A stretch of DNA of 64,000 nt. It comes from an uncultured Collinsella sp. (GTDB lineage Bacteria; Actinomycetota; Coriobacteriia; Coriobacteriales; Coriobacteriaceae). The translations under genes and the position numbers were made by a program. How positions within the stretch are numbered: the stretch's first letter is position 1; the number at the start of each line of letters is the position of its first letter. The DNA lies in the NCBI GenBank assembly GCA_902465265.1, contig CABQMF010000003.1, positions 28,396-92,395 of the forward strand, given 5' to 3'. Shown here one piece after another: positions 17,320 through 27,094 of the stretch. The notes beneath the pieces are model-generated. The model did no database searches. It was not told the origin of the DNA and worked only from the letters and a program-made list of their open reading frames with translations.

Positions 17320-20300
17320 GTGACGCGAAACAACATTATGCTCAAGCGCCTGGGAGCCGCTGCTTTCTCGGCGCTGCTCGTCTGGTCGATGCCGGGTACG
17401 TCGGCATTTGCCGAGGGCGTGGCAGAGATCGCTGTGCAGGCGCAGGCCCAGGCCTCGCAGCAGGCGGATACTGCCGAGAATGCCGACGAGTCGAGTTTCA
17501 CTGCGGACGAGCAGACGGGTGCTGAAGGCGCCGAGGCATCGGCGGACGAGGCGAGCTCCGAGGCCGCTCCGTCTGCCGATGAGAGCCTTGCTGCCGCGGC
17601 GGACATCGACGACGAGGATGCCGATGCTCAGCAGGCACGCGGCGCGCGCGCCGCCAAGGCCGGCGAGACCGTGATGGTCTCTTTTGCCGATGAGCTGCCC
17701 ACCACCATCGAGGCCGGGGCTGTCGTGAAGCTCGCGGCGAATATCAGCCTTGAGGCTGGCCAACAGATCGAGACCGTGGCCGGTACGCTCGATGGCCAGG
17801 GCCACAGCATCGTGCTCAACGGCAAGGCGCTGGCGAAGAGCGTGGCTGGTACGGTACAGAATCTGGGCGTGACGGGTTCGATGACGATTTCTGGCACCGA
17901 CGGTCCTATCGCCACCACATGCTCGGGTACCGTGCAAATGTGCTGGTCGACGGCAAGCCCCTCTGACGACAATTGGACTTGCGCTGACGCTGCCGGTCTT
18001 GTAGGCAAGCTTGATGGCGGTTCGGTGCTCAACTCGTATTACGCCGGCAGCCTCAGCGGCATGCCCTTTGGCGGTTACGGCCTCGTTGCCTGGTATCAGT
18101 CTGGCACCGTGACCAACAATCTGTTCACTGCGGGCGATCAGGCGTGCGGCTACAGGGTCGATTCTTCCTTTGGCAGCAAAATCTCTGTCGACGACCTCAA
18201 GACCCAGGCCTCGGTCGATAAGCTCAACACCGATGCCCCTGCCACCGGCTTTACCTGGTCTGCGCAGGGCGGTTTGCCTGTGCTGATCTCGGGCGGCGCT
18301 GCGGTCGTCGTGAACAAGGATGCCCTCAAGGCTGCGATTGACGATGCCAACGCCAAGATCGAGAACGACTACACGGCCGAGAGCTGGTCGAAGCTCGCTG
18401 AGGCCCTTGTGAGCGCTCAAGACGTCTACGCCAACGATGACGCCAAGCAGGCCGAGGTCAACGCCGCAACCAAGACGCTCACCGATGCCATTGCCGCGCT
18501 CGAGAAGCCCAAGCCCACCGAGCCCGTGGCTCAGCCGCAGAACGTAGTGCACCTGAGCTCGCAGAGCGACCTCAAAAACAGGTTCAAACCCGCCGACGCC
18601 GACGCCTACTACGTTCTCGACAACGACGTCACCATCGATGACAGCTGGTTCTTTGCCCCCACGGGCATGCTCGCGGGCACGCTTGATGGACAGGGCCACA
18701 CCATCACCTTCGCCAACGGCGGCGGCGTGAAGTCGCTCATGGACGGCGTTGCCTCCACGGGCGTGGTGCAGAACATCTCGTTTTCCGGTGAACTCAAGCA
18801 GGCGACGGACGGCAAGGCGTTCGGCCCCCTGGGCAACAAGGTTCAGGGTGCCGTGCTCAACTGCTCCACGAGTGTGACCGGCAAGGGCGTCGCGGGCTTT
18901 GCGCGTACGCTCGACGGCGGCATCGTGTCCAACTGCGTGTCGACCTCCGAGGGCACGGCGGGCGCGCTGTTCGCGACCTATAGCGCGGGCCAGCTCGTCA
19001 ACACCTACTGGGGCGCATTCCTCACCAACAAGATGGACGCTCCCGCCTCGGCGCTCGTCAACTCCTATGCCGTCGACCCCGCCGACATGGCCACCGATGC
19101 CTTCGCCGACCTCATCAACGCTAACTGCGGCGCCAACGGCAGCAGCTGGGGTATCGATAAAAATGGCACGCCGGTCTTTGGCTCGGGCAACAGCTACCAG
19201 GCGCCCGAGGATACCACGCCCGATGACACCTACACCGTGAGCTTCACGGCCAACGACGGCACCAGCCAGGCGGTTGCCGACCATATGCTCGAGGTTTCGC
19301 CCGACGCTGTGAACGCCTACCGCAAACTTGGCGTCTTTGCGCTTAAGGGCGTGCCGGCCACGAGCACCGTCACCTGGGGCACCGACGATGCCAACCGCGG
19401 AAACATCGGTATCAACGAGTCCACGGGCGAGCTCTACATCTACGACAACGCCACCGGCACGGTGACCGCCACCGAGCATAAGGCCAATGGTTCCGAGCAG
19501 ACCGTGGCCACCATCAAGATCAAGGCCAAGGCCAAACAGTTCGATGACTTTGAGCTGTGGTATCGTGCCTCCGACGGCACCGTGAGCGACGTGACCGATG
19601 GTGCGGCTACCGTCCAGGGCTCCGAGGTGCGCAACCTCGAGGTGCGCGTGCATTACGTCGACGCCGATAAGGACGAGTACGTGCCCGTTTCGTTCAGCCG
19701 CTTCCACTTTGCCTCGAGCGATCCTACGACCATCTACAGCAACGACTACTCGGCCTGCTTTTACTTCAAGCATGCCGGCAGTGCCACGATCACCGTTACC
19801 CCGCGCGATGTCGCATCTGCGGGCGCTGGCTCCAAGAGCGTGACGCTGACGTCAGAAGCCGTGGCCGCCACGTCCATCTCGATGGGCTATAACGAGGACG
19901 GCGCCACCGTCTACCTGCAGGGCCGCAACCCACTCTCCGAGCGCGGCGCGTTTTTGACCGATCACGCACGCCCGGTGGTGGCGCCCGACAACGCCACCAA
20001 CCGCGACAACTTTACCGTGACGAGCAGCGATCCTGCCGTGGCGGCCTACACCACCGCGGGCGAGATCGGCTACACGGCGTACAAGGCTGGCACCACCACG
20101 TTTACTGCGACGCTGCCCGACACGGACGCCGATGGCAAGGTCATCAGCGCGTCGTGCGACGTGACTTATGCTTACCAAAATCCGCTTGCGAGCGTGACGG
20201 CCGGCACGGACAGCCTCTACCTCAAGGCCGGTTCGGCGCAAAAGCTCGACCTGACCTTTACCGGTAAGAACGACGCGGACGACTGGAGCGTGACCGAGCC

Positions 20301-21843
20301 CGGCCTCATCTGGACGTTCAAGACGCTCGACGGCAAGGACGCCTCGGGTATCGTGGGCATCGACCGCAACGAGAAGGGCGCCTGGAAGCACGTCGACGGC
20401 GCTCCCGACGACGGCCTGTACGTGGCCTCGAGCGACTACACGGTGACGGCGCTTTCGGCCGGCACGGTGGTCGCGACGGGTACGCCGGTGGACGCGACCG
20501 CCGGTGCCGAGCCCGTGACGCTTACCATCACCGTGGCCGGCGTGGCCGCGAGCCCCGCCACGAGTGAGTCCGCCTCGGCGGGCGTCGATGCTGCCGCTGC
20601 GTTCATCGACGTGCGCCGCAGCTCCGACGCCTTCCAGTACGGCGACGAGTGGGAGATCTACGACTTTGCCAAGGCGGGCCGCAAGATCGATTCCAAGCTG
20701 CTCGACAACTACCGCGCCTCGCTGGCCAAGCACAAGGCCGAGTGGGGGAGTGCGACCTGCGCTCTGACTGAGACCGAGCGTGTGGCGCTGGCCCTCTCCG
20801 CCATCGGCGAGGACATCACCGACTATGACGGCGTCAACCTGGTCGAGCTCATCTGCAGCCGCACCGATATGACGCGCGCCAACGAGAAGATCTTTGCGCT
20901 GATGGCGCTTAATGCGAGCGGCTCGGATGCACCCGCCGGTTCTGCCTGGACGCGCGCGAGCCTCGCGGACGCCGTCTGCGAGCTTCTCGGCAGCGACGAC
21001 GCCGTGGAGGGTACGCGTCTGGGCGACGTGGACCTGACGGCCATGGCGATCCAGGCCGTGGCGCCCTATGAGGGCGACACCAAGGTCGATGCTGCCATCG
21101 AGAACGGCCTCTCCTACCTCAAGGGCAAGATGAGCGCGGGCACCTGTGATTTCGGTTCTGCCGAGGCCAATGCCCAGGTGATCCTCGCGCTGCTTTCGCT
21201 CGACCGTGACCCGGCCAACCCCGTTAACGGGTTTGCAAATGCCGTGACCAACGTGGTCTGCGCGCTGGACCTGTACCGCGTGGACGGCGGCAACGGCTAT
21301 GCGCACGGCAAGGGCGGCGCGGCCAACGCCATGGCGACCGAGCAGGCGCTCCGCGCGCTCACGACGTATCGTGTCTCCTCGGGAGAGACGATTGCCTGGA
21401 AGACGGCCGTGACGGCGGGCAAGGGCTCGAGCAGCAAGGACCCGCAGAAGCCCACGGTGGCGCCGGGCGTCCTGACGCCGGGTGCCGGGTCGGACGGCGG
21501 TGCCGGCAACGGGACCGCCGGTTTTGCGGGCGTAATGGCTCCTGTGGCCGCCAAGATGGCCGGTGCTTCCTCGAGCGAGGGCGCCAAGGCAGCTGGCGAT
21601 TCCAAGGCCGAGGCCGAATCCGGCAAGAAGGATTCGACGGAGTCTTCCGTCGCCGGCAAGACAGACAAGAGCGGCAAAAAGTCGGGCACGTCCGGCAAGA
21701 CCGCCGCGTTGAGCGCCGGCGCCGCCAACAAGGCTGCGGACGCGGGCTCGAACGGCTTTGCCATCGCCGGTGTTGCCGTGGGCATCGTCGGTATCGCGGC
21801 CGTCGGCGGCTGGTTTTTCTACGCCAAGCGTCGCGCGGCGTAG
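17320..21843 (+). CDS. Large surface protein under a cobalamin riboswitch, with an alpha/alpha-toroid-like domain
   Basis: The 1507-residue protein starts at GTG 17320 (AAGAAGGAG upstream). A signal peptide ends near SAFA and an Ala/Glu-rich spacer follows. Two beta-helix-like regions (about 150-320 and 410-620, each with GTLDGQGH) flank a FIVAR-like helical domain (about 335-400). Ig or Big-like segments run to about 1090. A helical domain at about 1100-1355 has repeats such as DLTAMAIQAVAPY and ANAQVILALLSL, the pattern of prenyltransferase-like toroids, the fold also used by the alpha domain of transcobalamin and intrinsic factor. A Lys/Ser/Gly linker, one TM helix and KRRAA end it. With its riboswitch, I infer a corrinoid-binding role at the surface; binding itself is not shown. 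Confidence 0.88.
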   Translation: MTRNNIMLKRLGAAAFSALLVWSMPGTSAFAEGVAEIAVQAQAQASQQADTAENADESSFTADEQTGAEGAEASADEASSEAAPSADESLAAAADIDDEDADAQQARGARAAKAGETVMVSFADELPTTIEAGAVVKLAANISLEAGQQIETVAGTLDGQGHSIVLNGKALAKSVAGTVQNLGVTGSMTISGTDGPIATTCSGTVQMCWSTASPSDDNWTCADAAGLVGKLDGGSVLNSYYAGSLSGMPFGGYGLVAWYQSGTVTNNLFTAGDQACGYRVDSSFGSKISVDDLKTQASVDKLNTDAPATGFTWSAQGGLPVLISGGAAVVVNKDALKAAIDDANAKIENDYTAESWSKLAEALVSAQDVYANDDAKQAEVNAATKTLTDAIAALEKPKPTEPVAQPQNVVHLSSQSDLKNRFKPADADAYYVLDNDVTIDDSWFFAPTGMLAGTLDGQGHTITFANGGGVKSLMDGVASTGVVQNISFSGELKQATDGKAFGPLGNKVQGAVLNCSTSVTGKGVAGFARTLDGGIVSNCVSTSEGTAGALFATYSAGQLVNTYWGAFLTNKMDAPASALVNSYAVDPADMATDAFADLINANCGANGSSWGIDKNGTPVFGSGNSYQAPEDTTPDDTYTVSFTANDGTSQAVADHMLEVSPDAVNAYRKLGVFALKGVPATSTVTWGTDDANRGNIGINESTGELYIYDNATGTVTATEHKANGSEQTVATIKIKAKAKQFDDFELWYRASDGTVSDVTDGAATVQGSEVRNLEVRVHYVDADKDEYVPVSFSRFHFASSDPTTIYSNDYSACFYFKHAGSATITVTPRDVASAGAGSKSVTLTSEAVAATSISMGYNEDGATVYLQGRNPLSERGAFLTDHARPVVAPDNATNRDNFTVTSSDPAVAAYTTAGEIGYTAYKAGTTTFTATLPDTDADGKVISASCDVTYAYQNPLASVTAGTDSLYLKAGSAQKLDLTFTGKNDADDWSVTEPGLIWTFKTLDGKDASGIVGIDRNEKGAWKHVDGAPDDGLYVASSDYTVTALSAGTVVATGTPVDATAGAEPVTLTITVAGVAASPATSESASAGVDAAAAFIDVRRSSDAFQYGDEWEIYDFAKAGRKIDSKLLDNYRASLAKHKAEWGSATCALTETERVALALSAIGEDITDYDGVNLVELICSRTDMTRANEKIFALMALNASGSDAPAGSAWTRASLADAVCELLGSDDAVEGTRLGDVDLTAMAIQAVAPYEGDTKVDAAIENGLSYLKGKMSAGTCDFGSAEANAQVILALLSLDRDPANPVNGFANAVTNVVCALDLYRVDGGNGYAHGKGGAANAMATEQALRALTTYRVSSGETIAWKTAVTAGKGSSSKDPQKPTVAPGVLTPGAGSDGGAGNGTAGFAGVMAPVAAKMAGASSSEGAKAAGDSKAEAESGKKDSTESSVAGKTDKSGKKSGTSGKTAALSAGAANKAADAGSNGFAIAGVAVGIVGIAAVGGWFFYAKRRAA

Positions 21844-21894
21844 CGAGCGTCTGCCTGACAGGTAAATACTGCAAGGAGTATGGTTTTGCAAAGC

Positions 21895-21935
21895 GAAGGG
21901 CCCTCCTGCCGATCAGCTCGGCAGGAGGGCCCTTC
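21895..21935. terminator. Long perfect hairpin between convergent genes
   Basis: An 18-bp perfect stem (GAAGGGCCCTCCTGCCGA and its complement, loop TCAGC) lies 52 bases after the surface-protein stop and 90 before the hypE stop. It lacks a T-tract, but its position between convergent genes favours a bidirectional terminator. Confidence 0.6.
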
Positions 21936-22024
21936 CATCTCCCCGCAGTTTGAGTGGGCCAACGTCCCAGTGAAAATGGGCGGGCCGATTGTGGCCGGAT
22001 GCTGGGCAGCTTGCAGAGCAGCCG

Positions 22025-23059
22025 CTAGCAAATCCTGGGCAGCTGCTCTCCCACGAGCATGTCGAGGATGCGGGTTGAGCCCCAGCCGGTGCGTACGCGC
22101 ACGGCGGGTCGAGCGCCCTCGGCAAGCGGCAGCACGCGACCGATGAGGGCGGCGTTCTCGCCGTAGCGGGCGGCGCGCATGGCCGCCAGCGCGGCATCGG
22201 CCTGCTCAGCCGGCACCACGGCGACCATCTTGCCCTCGTTTGCCACCTGTAGAACGTCGTAGCCGAGCATCTCACATGCCGCCTGCACGTCGGGGCGCAC
22301 GGGCACGGCATCCTCGTCGATCTCCATGGCAACGCTGCTGGCCTGGGCAAACTCGTTGAGCGTGGATGCCAGGCCGCCGCGCGTGGGGTCGCGGAAGCAG
22401 CGGGTGTCGGGGGCGGCGGCGAGCACGTCGGCAATCAGATGATTGAGCGGCACAGCGTCGCTTTCAATGTTGCTCGAAAACGCCAAGCCCTCGCGCTGGC
22501 TCATGATGGCGATGCCGTGGTCGCCGAGCGTGCCCGAGACCAAGATGGCGTCGCCGGGCCGACAGTTTGCACCGCTGAGCACTACGCCCGCGGGCACTTC
22601 GCCCACGCCGGCGGTATTGATGTAGACGCCGTCGGCACCGCCACGCTCGACCACCTTGGTGTCGCCGGTGATAATCTTCACGCCTGCCTCATGTGCCGTT
22701 TCGGCCATGGTCTGCACAATCTGGCGCAGCTTGTCCATGGGATAGCCCTCTTCGAGGATAAAACCGCATGAGAGGTAGCGCACGTTAGCGCCCGAGGTCG
22801 CGACGTCGTTGACGGTTCCGCATACGGCGAGGCGGCCGATATTGCCGCCGGGGAAGAACTGCGGCGTTACCACAAAGCTGTCAGTCGACATGGCGATTCG
22901 CCCGCTTGCGGGCAGCGCGGCGACACCGGCATCGTTGCCCGCAAGCAGCTCGGGCGACCCAAAGGCATCTAGAAAGACCTCATCGATAATGCGCTTCATC
23001 ATCTGGCCGCCGGAGCCGTGGCCCAGCAGGACAGTGCTATCGGTGGCGGTACGGGACAT
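22025..23059 (-). CDS. hypE: Hydrogenase maturation protein HypE
   Basis: The 344-residue protein dehydrates the carbamoyl group delivered by HypF to make the cyanide ligand of the NiFe site. It shows the AIR-synthase-like fold (GNDAGVAALPASGRIAMSTDSFVV; DPTRGGLASTLNEFA) and ends in LPRIC, the C-terminal Cys that carries the thiocyanate. It is the last gene of the hyp operon, 48 bases after hypD. The length is typical. Confidence 0.96.
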   Translation of the reverse strand: MSRTATDSTVLLGHGSGGQMMKRIIDEVFLDAFGSPELLAGNDAGVAALPASGRIAMSTDSFVVTPQFFPGGNIGRLAVCGTVNDVATSGANVRYLSCGFILEEGYPMDKLRQIVQTMAETAHEAGVKIITGDTKVVERGGADGVYINTAGVGEVPAGVVLSGANCRPGDAILVSGTLGDHGIAIMSQREGLAFSSNIESDAVPLNHLIADVLAAAPDTRCFRDPTRGGLASTLNEFAQASSVAMEIDEDAVPVRPDVQAACEMLGYDVLQVANEGKMVAVVPAEQADAALAAMRAARYGENAALIGRVLPLAEGARPAVRVRTGWGSTRILDMLVGEQLPRIC

Positions 23060-23107
23060 ATCGAAAACTCCAATCGTGGGTGGTGCCAGCGTGCGGGTGC
23101 GTCCGGG

Positions 23108-24220
23108 CTAGCCGTGGTATCTAAAGTACGCCGCGCAGCTGCCTTCGGAGCTCACCATGCAGGGACCGACGGGGTGTTCGGGCGTACAGGTGCGGCCAAA
23201 CAACGGGCAGTCGCTCGGCGTGATGGCACCGCGCAGCACGTCGCCGCAGCGGCACCCGCGCGGCTCGACCGTCGCCTCAACGGGCACATCGAAGCGGGCG
23301 CGCGCATCAAAGCATGAGAACTCAGGGCGGATGGAAAGACCCGAGTTGGCAATCGATCCCAGCCCGCGCCACGTGGTGTCGCATGGCTCAAACACCTGCT
23401 CGACCAGCTGGCGCGCCACGGGATTGCCGTCTGCATTGACGCCACGGCGGTAGGCGTTGTCGATCGCCGGCCTGTTCTCGACAACCATCTGGACCAGCAT
23501 GCAGATGCCCTGCAGGATATCGACCGGCTCAAATCCCGTGACCACGCCCGGGGTATTGAACTCGTCGACCAAAAAGCTAAAGGGTGCCAGGCCTGTGATG
23601 GTAGCGACGTGACCAGGCAGGATAAAGCCGTCGATGGTCGTCTCGGGGTCGTTGGAGATCGCACGCAGAGCCGGCGGCGTGGTCTTGTGAGCACAGTAGA
23701 CCGAGAAGTTCTGGAGCCCGCGCGCGTCGGCCTCCAGGATAGCGGCGGCAATGGTGGGCGTTGTGGTCTCAAAGCCGACGCCCATAAAGATGACCGGGCG
23801 TTCGGGATTTTGCTCGGCAATGTCGAGTGCGTCGAGCGGAGAGTAGACGATGCGGATGTCGTGCCCCGCCGCCTTTTGCGCGGCAAGCGAGGTGGACGAT
23901 CCGGGCACGCGCATCATGTCGCCAAAGGTGGTGATAATGGCGCCGTCCATGTTGGAAAGCGCGATTGCGTGATCGATGTCGCGGTTGGCGGTAACGCAAA
24001 CGGGGCATCCCGGGCCGCTTAGCAGTTTGAGTCCCGTCGGCATAATGGAGCGAAAGCCATAGCGGCCAATGCTCACGGTATGTGTACCGCAGACTTCCAT
24101 AAGGTTGATGCTGCGGTTGCCGACAAGCTCATGAATACGATCGATGAGTTCGCGAGCCAGTTTGGGGTCGCGAAATGCCGAAAAGTCGATACCGGAGCGA
24201 ACCGGCTGCGCCGCCGCCAC
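23108..24220 (-). CDS. hypD: Hydrogenase maturation protein HypD
   Basis: The 370-residue iron-sulfur protein, with HypC, forms the scaffold on which the Fe(CN)2CO unit is built. Conserved Cys motifs are visible: MEVCGTHTVSIGR, GPGCPVCVT and the C-terminal RGCRCGDVLRG, with several more Cys near the end. Its ATG shares one base with the hypC stop (24220), indicating tight coupling and matched output of the two partners. Confidence 0.96.
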   Translation of the reverse strand: MAAAQPVRSGIDFSAFRDPKLARELIDRIHELVGNRSINLMEVCGTHTVSIGRYGFRSIMPTGLKLLSGPGCPVCVTANRDIDHAIALSNMDGAIITTFGDMMRVPGSSTSLAAQKAAGHDIRIVYSPLDALDIAEQNPERPVIFMGVGFETTTPTIAAAILEADARGLQNFSVYCAHKTTPPALRAISNDPETTIDGFILPGHVATITGLAPFSFLVDEFNTPGVVTGFEPVDILQGICMLVQMVVENRPAIDNAYRRGVNADGNPVARQLVEQVFEPCDTTWRGLGSIANSGLSIRPEFSCFDARARFDVPVEATVEPRGCRCGDVLRGAITPSDCPLFGRTCTPEHPVGPCMVSSEGSCAAYFRYHG

Positions 24221-24480
24221 TAGTATGCCTCGGCCGGGTTGGTGGCGAGCTGGTCCTCTTCGGCCAGCTCGGCCATGGTATTGACGAGCTCGAGTGTCTC
24301 TTGGGCTTCCTGCTCGTCGACAATCTGAATGCCAAAGCCGGCGTGCACGAGAATATAGTCGCCTACCTGTGCCGTCGGCACGAGGCGCAGCGAAACGGGG
24401 CGCTCGATGCCCATCATGTCGACGATCGCCTTAAGGTCGCCGTCGCGTTTGACCACTTTACCGGGAACGGCAAGGCACAT
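24220..24480 (-). CDS. hypC: Hydrogenase maturation chaperone HypC
   Basis: The 86-residue protein begins MCLAVPGKVV, the HypC/HupF hallmark in which Cys2 binds the iron centre and the large subunit. Residues 20-60 carry the usual OB-like beta pattern (VGDYILVHAGFGIQIV), and the tail is acidic and helical. It is followed directly by its partner hypD. A 131-base gap (24481-24611) separates it from hypF. A short inverted repeat there (GCTCGCGGGAGTCGCGAGC) could be a processing or attenuation site. Confidence 0.95.
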   Translation of the reverse strand: MCLAVPGKVVKRDGDLKAIVDMMGIERPVSLRLVPTAQVGDYILVHAGFGIQIVDEQEAQETLELVNTMAELAEEDQLATNPAEAY

Positions 24481-24611
24481 AATGTTCCCCTTTTATACGT
24501 TTTGCGCTGGATAGGCACTGAATAATCCATCGTTTGATGGTAGCGCTCGCGGGAGTCGCGAGCAAACGCGTTACACCTGTGAGACGGCGGCGCGCAGGCT
24601 GGCAAAACAGC

Positions 24612-27065
24612 CTATCCCGACGCCGTCTGCGCGAGGCAAGCGCGAGCGATGGTGGCCTGACCGTAGGCGATGCAGCCGTCGTTGACGGGCACAGCGTGGG
24701 GGACCAAGACGGCAAGACCGGCGTCTTTGAGTTCGTGGGTAAGGAGCTGAAGCAAAAGCCGGTTCATGAACACACCGCCCGAGAGCGCGACGGTATCGAG
24801 GCCTTCGCGCTCACAGATCTCGCAGGCGACGTGGGTCGTAGCGTGCGTAATGGCGATGTGAAATCCGAGGGCGAGCCTGTCGGCCGGCGCGCCTGCCTCG
24901 ATTCCATTCAGAAGAGCTTCGATGAGCGGTTGGGGGTCCAAGATGGGGGAGTCGTCGGCAGACGTGAATACGCCTGCATGATTGTCGTCGAGACGAACGG
25001 TCTTACCGCCGAGCGCGCGCCAGGCGGCGGCTTCGAGTTCGATGGCGGGCTCGCCTTCGTAGGTTGCCTTGCCGCAGATTCCCAAAACTGCAGCGGCGGC
25101 GTCAAAGAGACGCCCCATACTGCTCGTGCGTGGGCTGTTGATGTTCCGCTCGATCATCGTAGTCGTGATGTTGCGCGTCTGCTCGTCGAGGGTGCTCAAT
25201 AGCCCCGCGGCACCCGGGTGCTCGAGCAGGCCGAGCTCGCTCAGCAGGGCAAAGGCATTGCGACGGGCATCGCGCACGGATGCGGCACCGCCTGGCAGCG
25301 CCCAGGTGCGCAGGTGCGCGGCGCGTTCAAAATCGGCAAGGCCGGCGACAAGGAACTCGCCGCCCCAAATGGTTCCGTCGGTGCCCGCCCCCGTGCCGTC
25401 AAAGGCGATGCCAAGGATGCGCGTGTCGGTTGTAAGCTGGCCCGCGGTGATAGCCTCGGCCATTACGCTCGCGATATGCGCATGATGGTGCTGCACCTCG
25501 ACGAGCGGCAGATTGCATTTTCGCGTCTGTTCGCGTGCCCACTGACTCGATAGATAGCTGGGATGCAAGTCGAAGGCCAGCGCGGTGGGCGTCAAGTCAA
25601 AAAGGCCTTCCAAGCGTATGCGCGCGGCGTTCCAGGCATCGAAGGTCTCGCCGTTTTCAACATCGCCGATATGCTGCGACACAAAACAGGCTACATGGCC
25701 GTCGGCGTCCTCGCGCGTGAGCGCGATCGTGGCTTTTTGCTGCGGCCCGCAGGCGAGCACGCAGGGTACAGTACCGTCGAGCGCCGGCAGCGGCAACGGC
25801 CGAGGCGCATATCCGCGAGCGCGGCGCACGGGCATAGCGACCCCACCGACCAGACGTACCACGGAATCATCGTAGCGCGAGAGGATCGCGCGGTCGTTGC
25901 CGAGCAGCGCGTCGGCGATGCCGGCGGCAACGAGGTGTTCCCAAGCAAGGTCGTCGTCGGTCTCGATTGGTTCCTCGCTCAGGTTTCCGCTGGTCATGAC
26001 CAGCGCGTGCATGTCATGCGACGCGGCGGCTGCAAGCAGCAGATGTTGAAGCGGTGTATAGGGGAGCATGACGCCGAGCTCGGGTAAATCGTGCGCGACG
26101 GATGGCGCGAGCACGAGGGCGTCGGGGGAATCTCCCTCGCCAACAGCACGTCGGCGCAACAGCACAATGGGACGAACGCTGCCGGCCAGCAGGTCGCGCT
26201 CAACGCCATCGATATGACACAGGCGCTCGGCGTCGGCAAGGCCGCGCACCATAACGGCAAGCGGCTTATTGCTGCGACGCTTGCGACGGCGCAACTCGCG
26301 CACCGCTTGTTCGTTGCTGGCATCGCAGGCAAGGTGGAATCCGCCCAGACCCTTGATGGCGACGATGCCGCCGCCTGCCAGCAGCTCGACGCAGCGTTCG
26401 ATGATGGCATCGCTGGCCTCGCGCGTGGAGCCGACGGCTGGTGTTGCGTCAACGCCCGCTGGCGCAACACCGCGATTGGCCTCGCGCCACGTAATATGCG
26501 GTCCGCAATCAAAGCAGGCATCGGGCTGCGCGTGAAACCGCCGATCGAGCGGGTCGGCATACTCTGCGGCGCAGGTGGGGCACATGGGAAAGCAATCCAT
26601 CGAGGTGGCCGCTCGGTCATAGGGCAACGAGCGAATGATGGTAAAGCGCGGTCCGCAATTGGTGCAGTTGATAAAGGGATAATGAAAGCGTCGGTCGGCG
26701 GAGTCGAACAGCTCGCGCAGGCAGTCGTCGCACGTGGCGATATCGGGCGAGACGAGCGTCGTGTGGGCAGTTTGATCCTGCGACGCCACAATGCGAAAGC
26801 CCTGCTCATCGTCGGCATCCCAAGCGTCGGGCTCCAGGTCTGCGACAGCGACATGCTCAACGCGGGCCGCGGCAGGCGCGTGCTCCGACAGCACGGCGAC
26901 AAAGCCGTCGAGTGCCTCGACCGAAGCATGCGCCTCGATGTGCACGCCATCGCCCGCGTTAAGCACCCAGCCGCAAATGCCATGCGCCATAGCCTCGCGA
27001 TACACAAATGGCCGCATGCCAACGCCCTGCACAATGCCCGTCACATGAATATGCACATGCCGCAT
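24612..27065 (-). CDS. hypF: Carbamoyltransferase HypF
   Basis: The 817-residue enzyme uses carbamoyl phosphate and ATP to carbamoylate the HypE C-terminal Cys. The domains in order are: acylphosphatase-like (about 1-90, VTGIVQGVGMRPFVYR), two Cys4 zinc fingers (CDDCLREL..CTNCGPRF; CPTC..CFDCGPH), YrdC-like (about 195-380, AIKGLGGFHLACDAS) and Kae1-like (about 480-817, QHHHAHIASVMAE; FDGTGAGTDGTIWGGEF). I chose the ATG at 27065 with AAGGAGGG upstream over the in-frame ATG at 27080, whose codons overlap that site. Confidence 0.96.
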   Translation of the reverse strand: MRHVHIHVTGIVQGVGMRPFVYREAMAHGICGWVLNAGDGVHIEAHASVEALDGFVAVLSEHAPAAARVEHVAVADLEPDAWDADDEQGFRIVASQDQTAHTTLVSPDIATCDDCLRELFDSADRRFHYPFINCTNCGPRFTIIRSLPYDRAATSMDCFPMCPTCAAEYADPLDRRFHAQPDACFDCGPHITWREANRGVAPAGVDATPAVGSTREASDAIIERCVELLAGGGIVAIKGLGGFHLACDASNEQAVRELRRRKRRSNKPLAVMVRGLADAERLCHIDGVERDLLAGSVRPIVLLRRRAVGEGDSPDALVLAPSVAHDLPELGVMLPYTPLQHLLLAAAASHDMHALVMTSGNLSEEPIETDDDLAWEHLVAAGIADALLGNDRAILSRYDDSVVRLVGGVAMPVRRARGYAPRPLPLPALDGTVPCVLACGPQQKATIALTREDADGHVACFVSQHIGDVENGETFDAWNAARIRLEGLFDLTPTALAFDLHPSYLSSQWAREQTRKCNLPLVEVQHHHAHIASVMAEAITAGQLTTDTRILGIAFDGTGAGTDGTIWGGEFLVAGLADFERAAHLRTWALPGGAASVRDARRNAFALLSELGLLEHPGAAGLLSTLDEQTRNITTTMIERNINSPRTSSMGRLFDAAAAVLGICGKATYEGEPAIELEAAAWRALGGKTVRLDDNHAGVFTSADDSPILDPQPLIEALLNGIEAGAPADRLALGFHIAITHATTHVACEICEREGLDTVALSGGVFMNRLLLQLLTHELKDAGLAVLVPHAVPVNDGCIAYGQATIARACLAQTASG

Positions 27066-27094
27066 GCGACCCTCCTTCATTGAAGTGTGTGCTG

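Noticed and set aside
17185..19773. A minus-strand frame opposite the riboswitch-controlled surface protein
   Set aside because: It runs through the cobalamin-controlled gene, has no ribosome-binding site and no domain, and would have to overlap the real start region.
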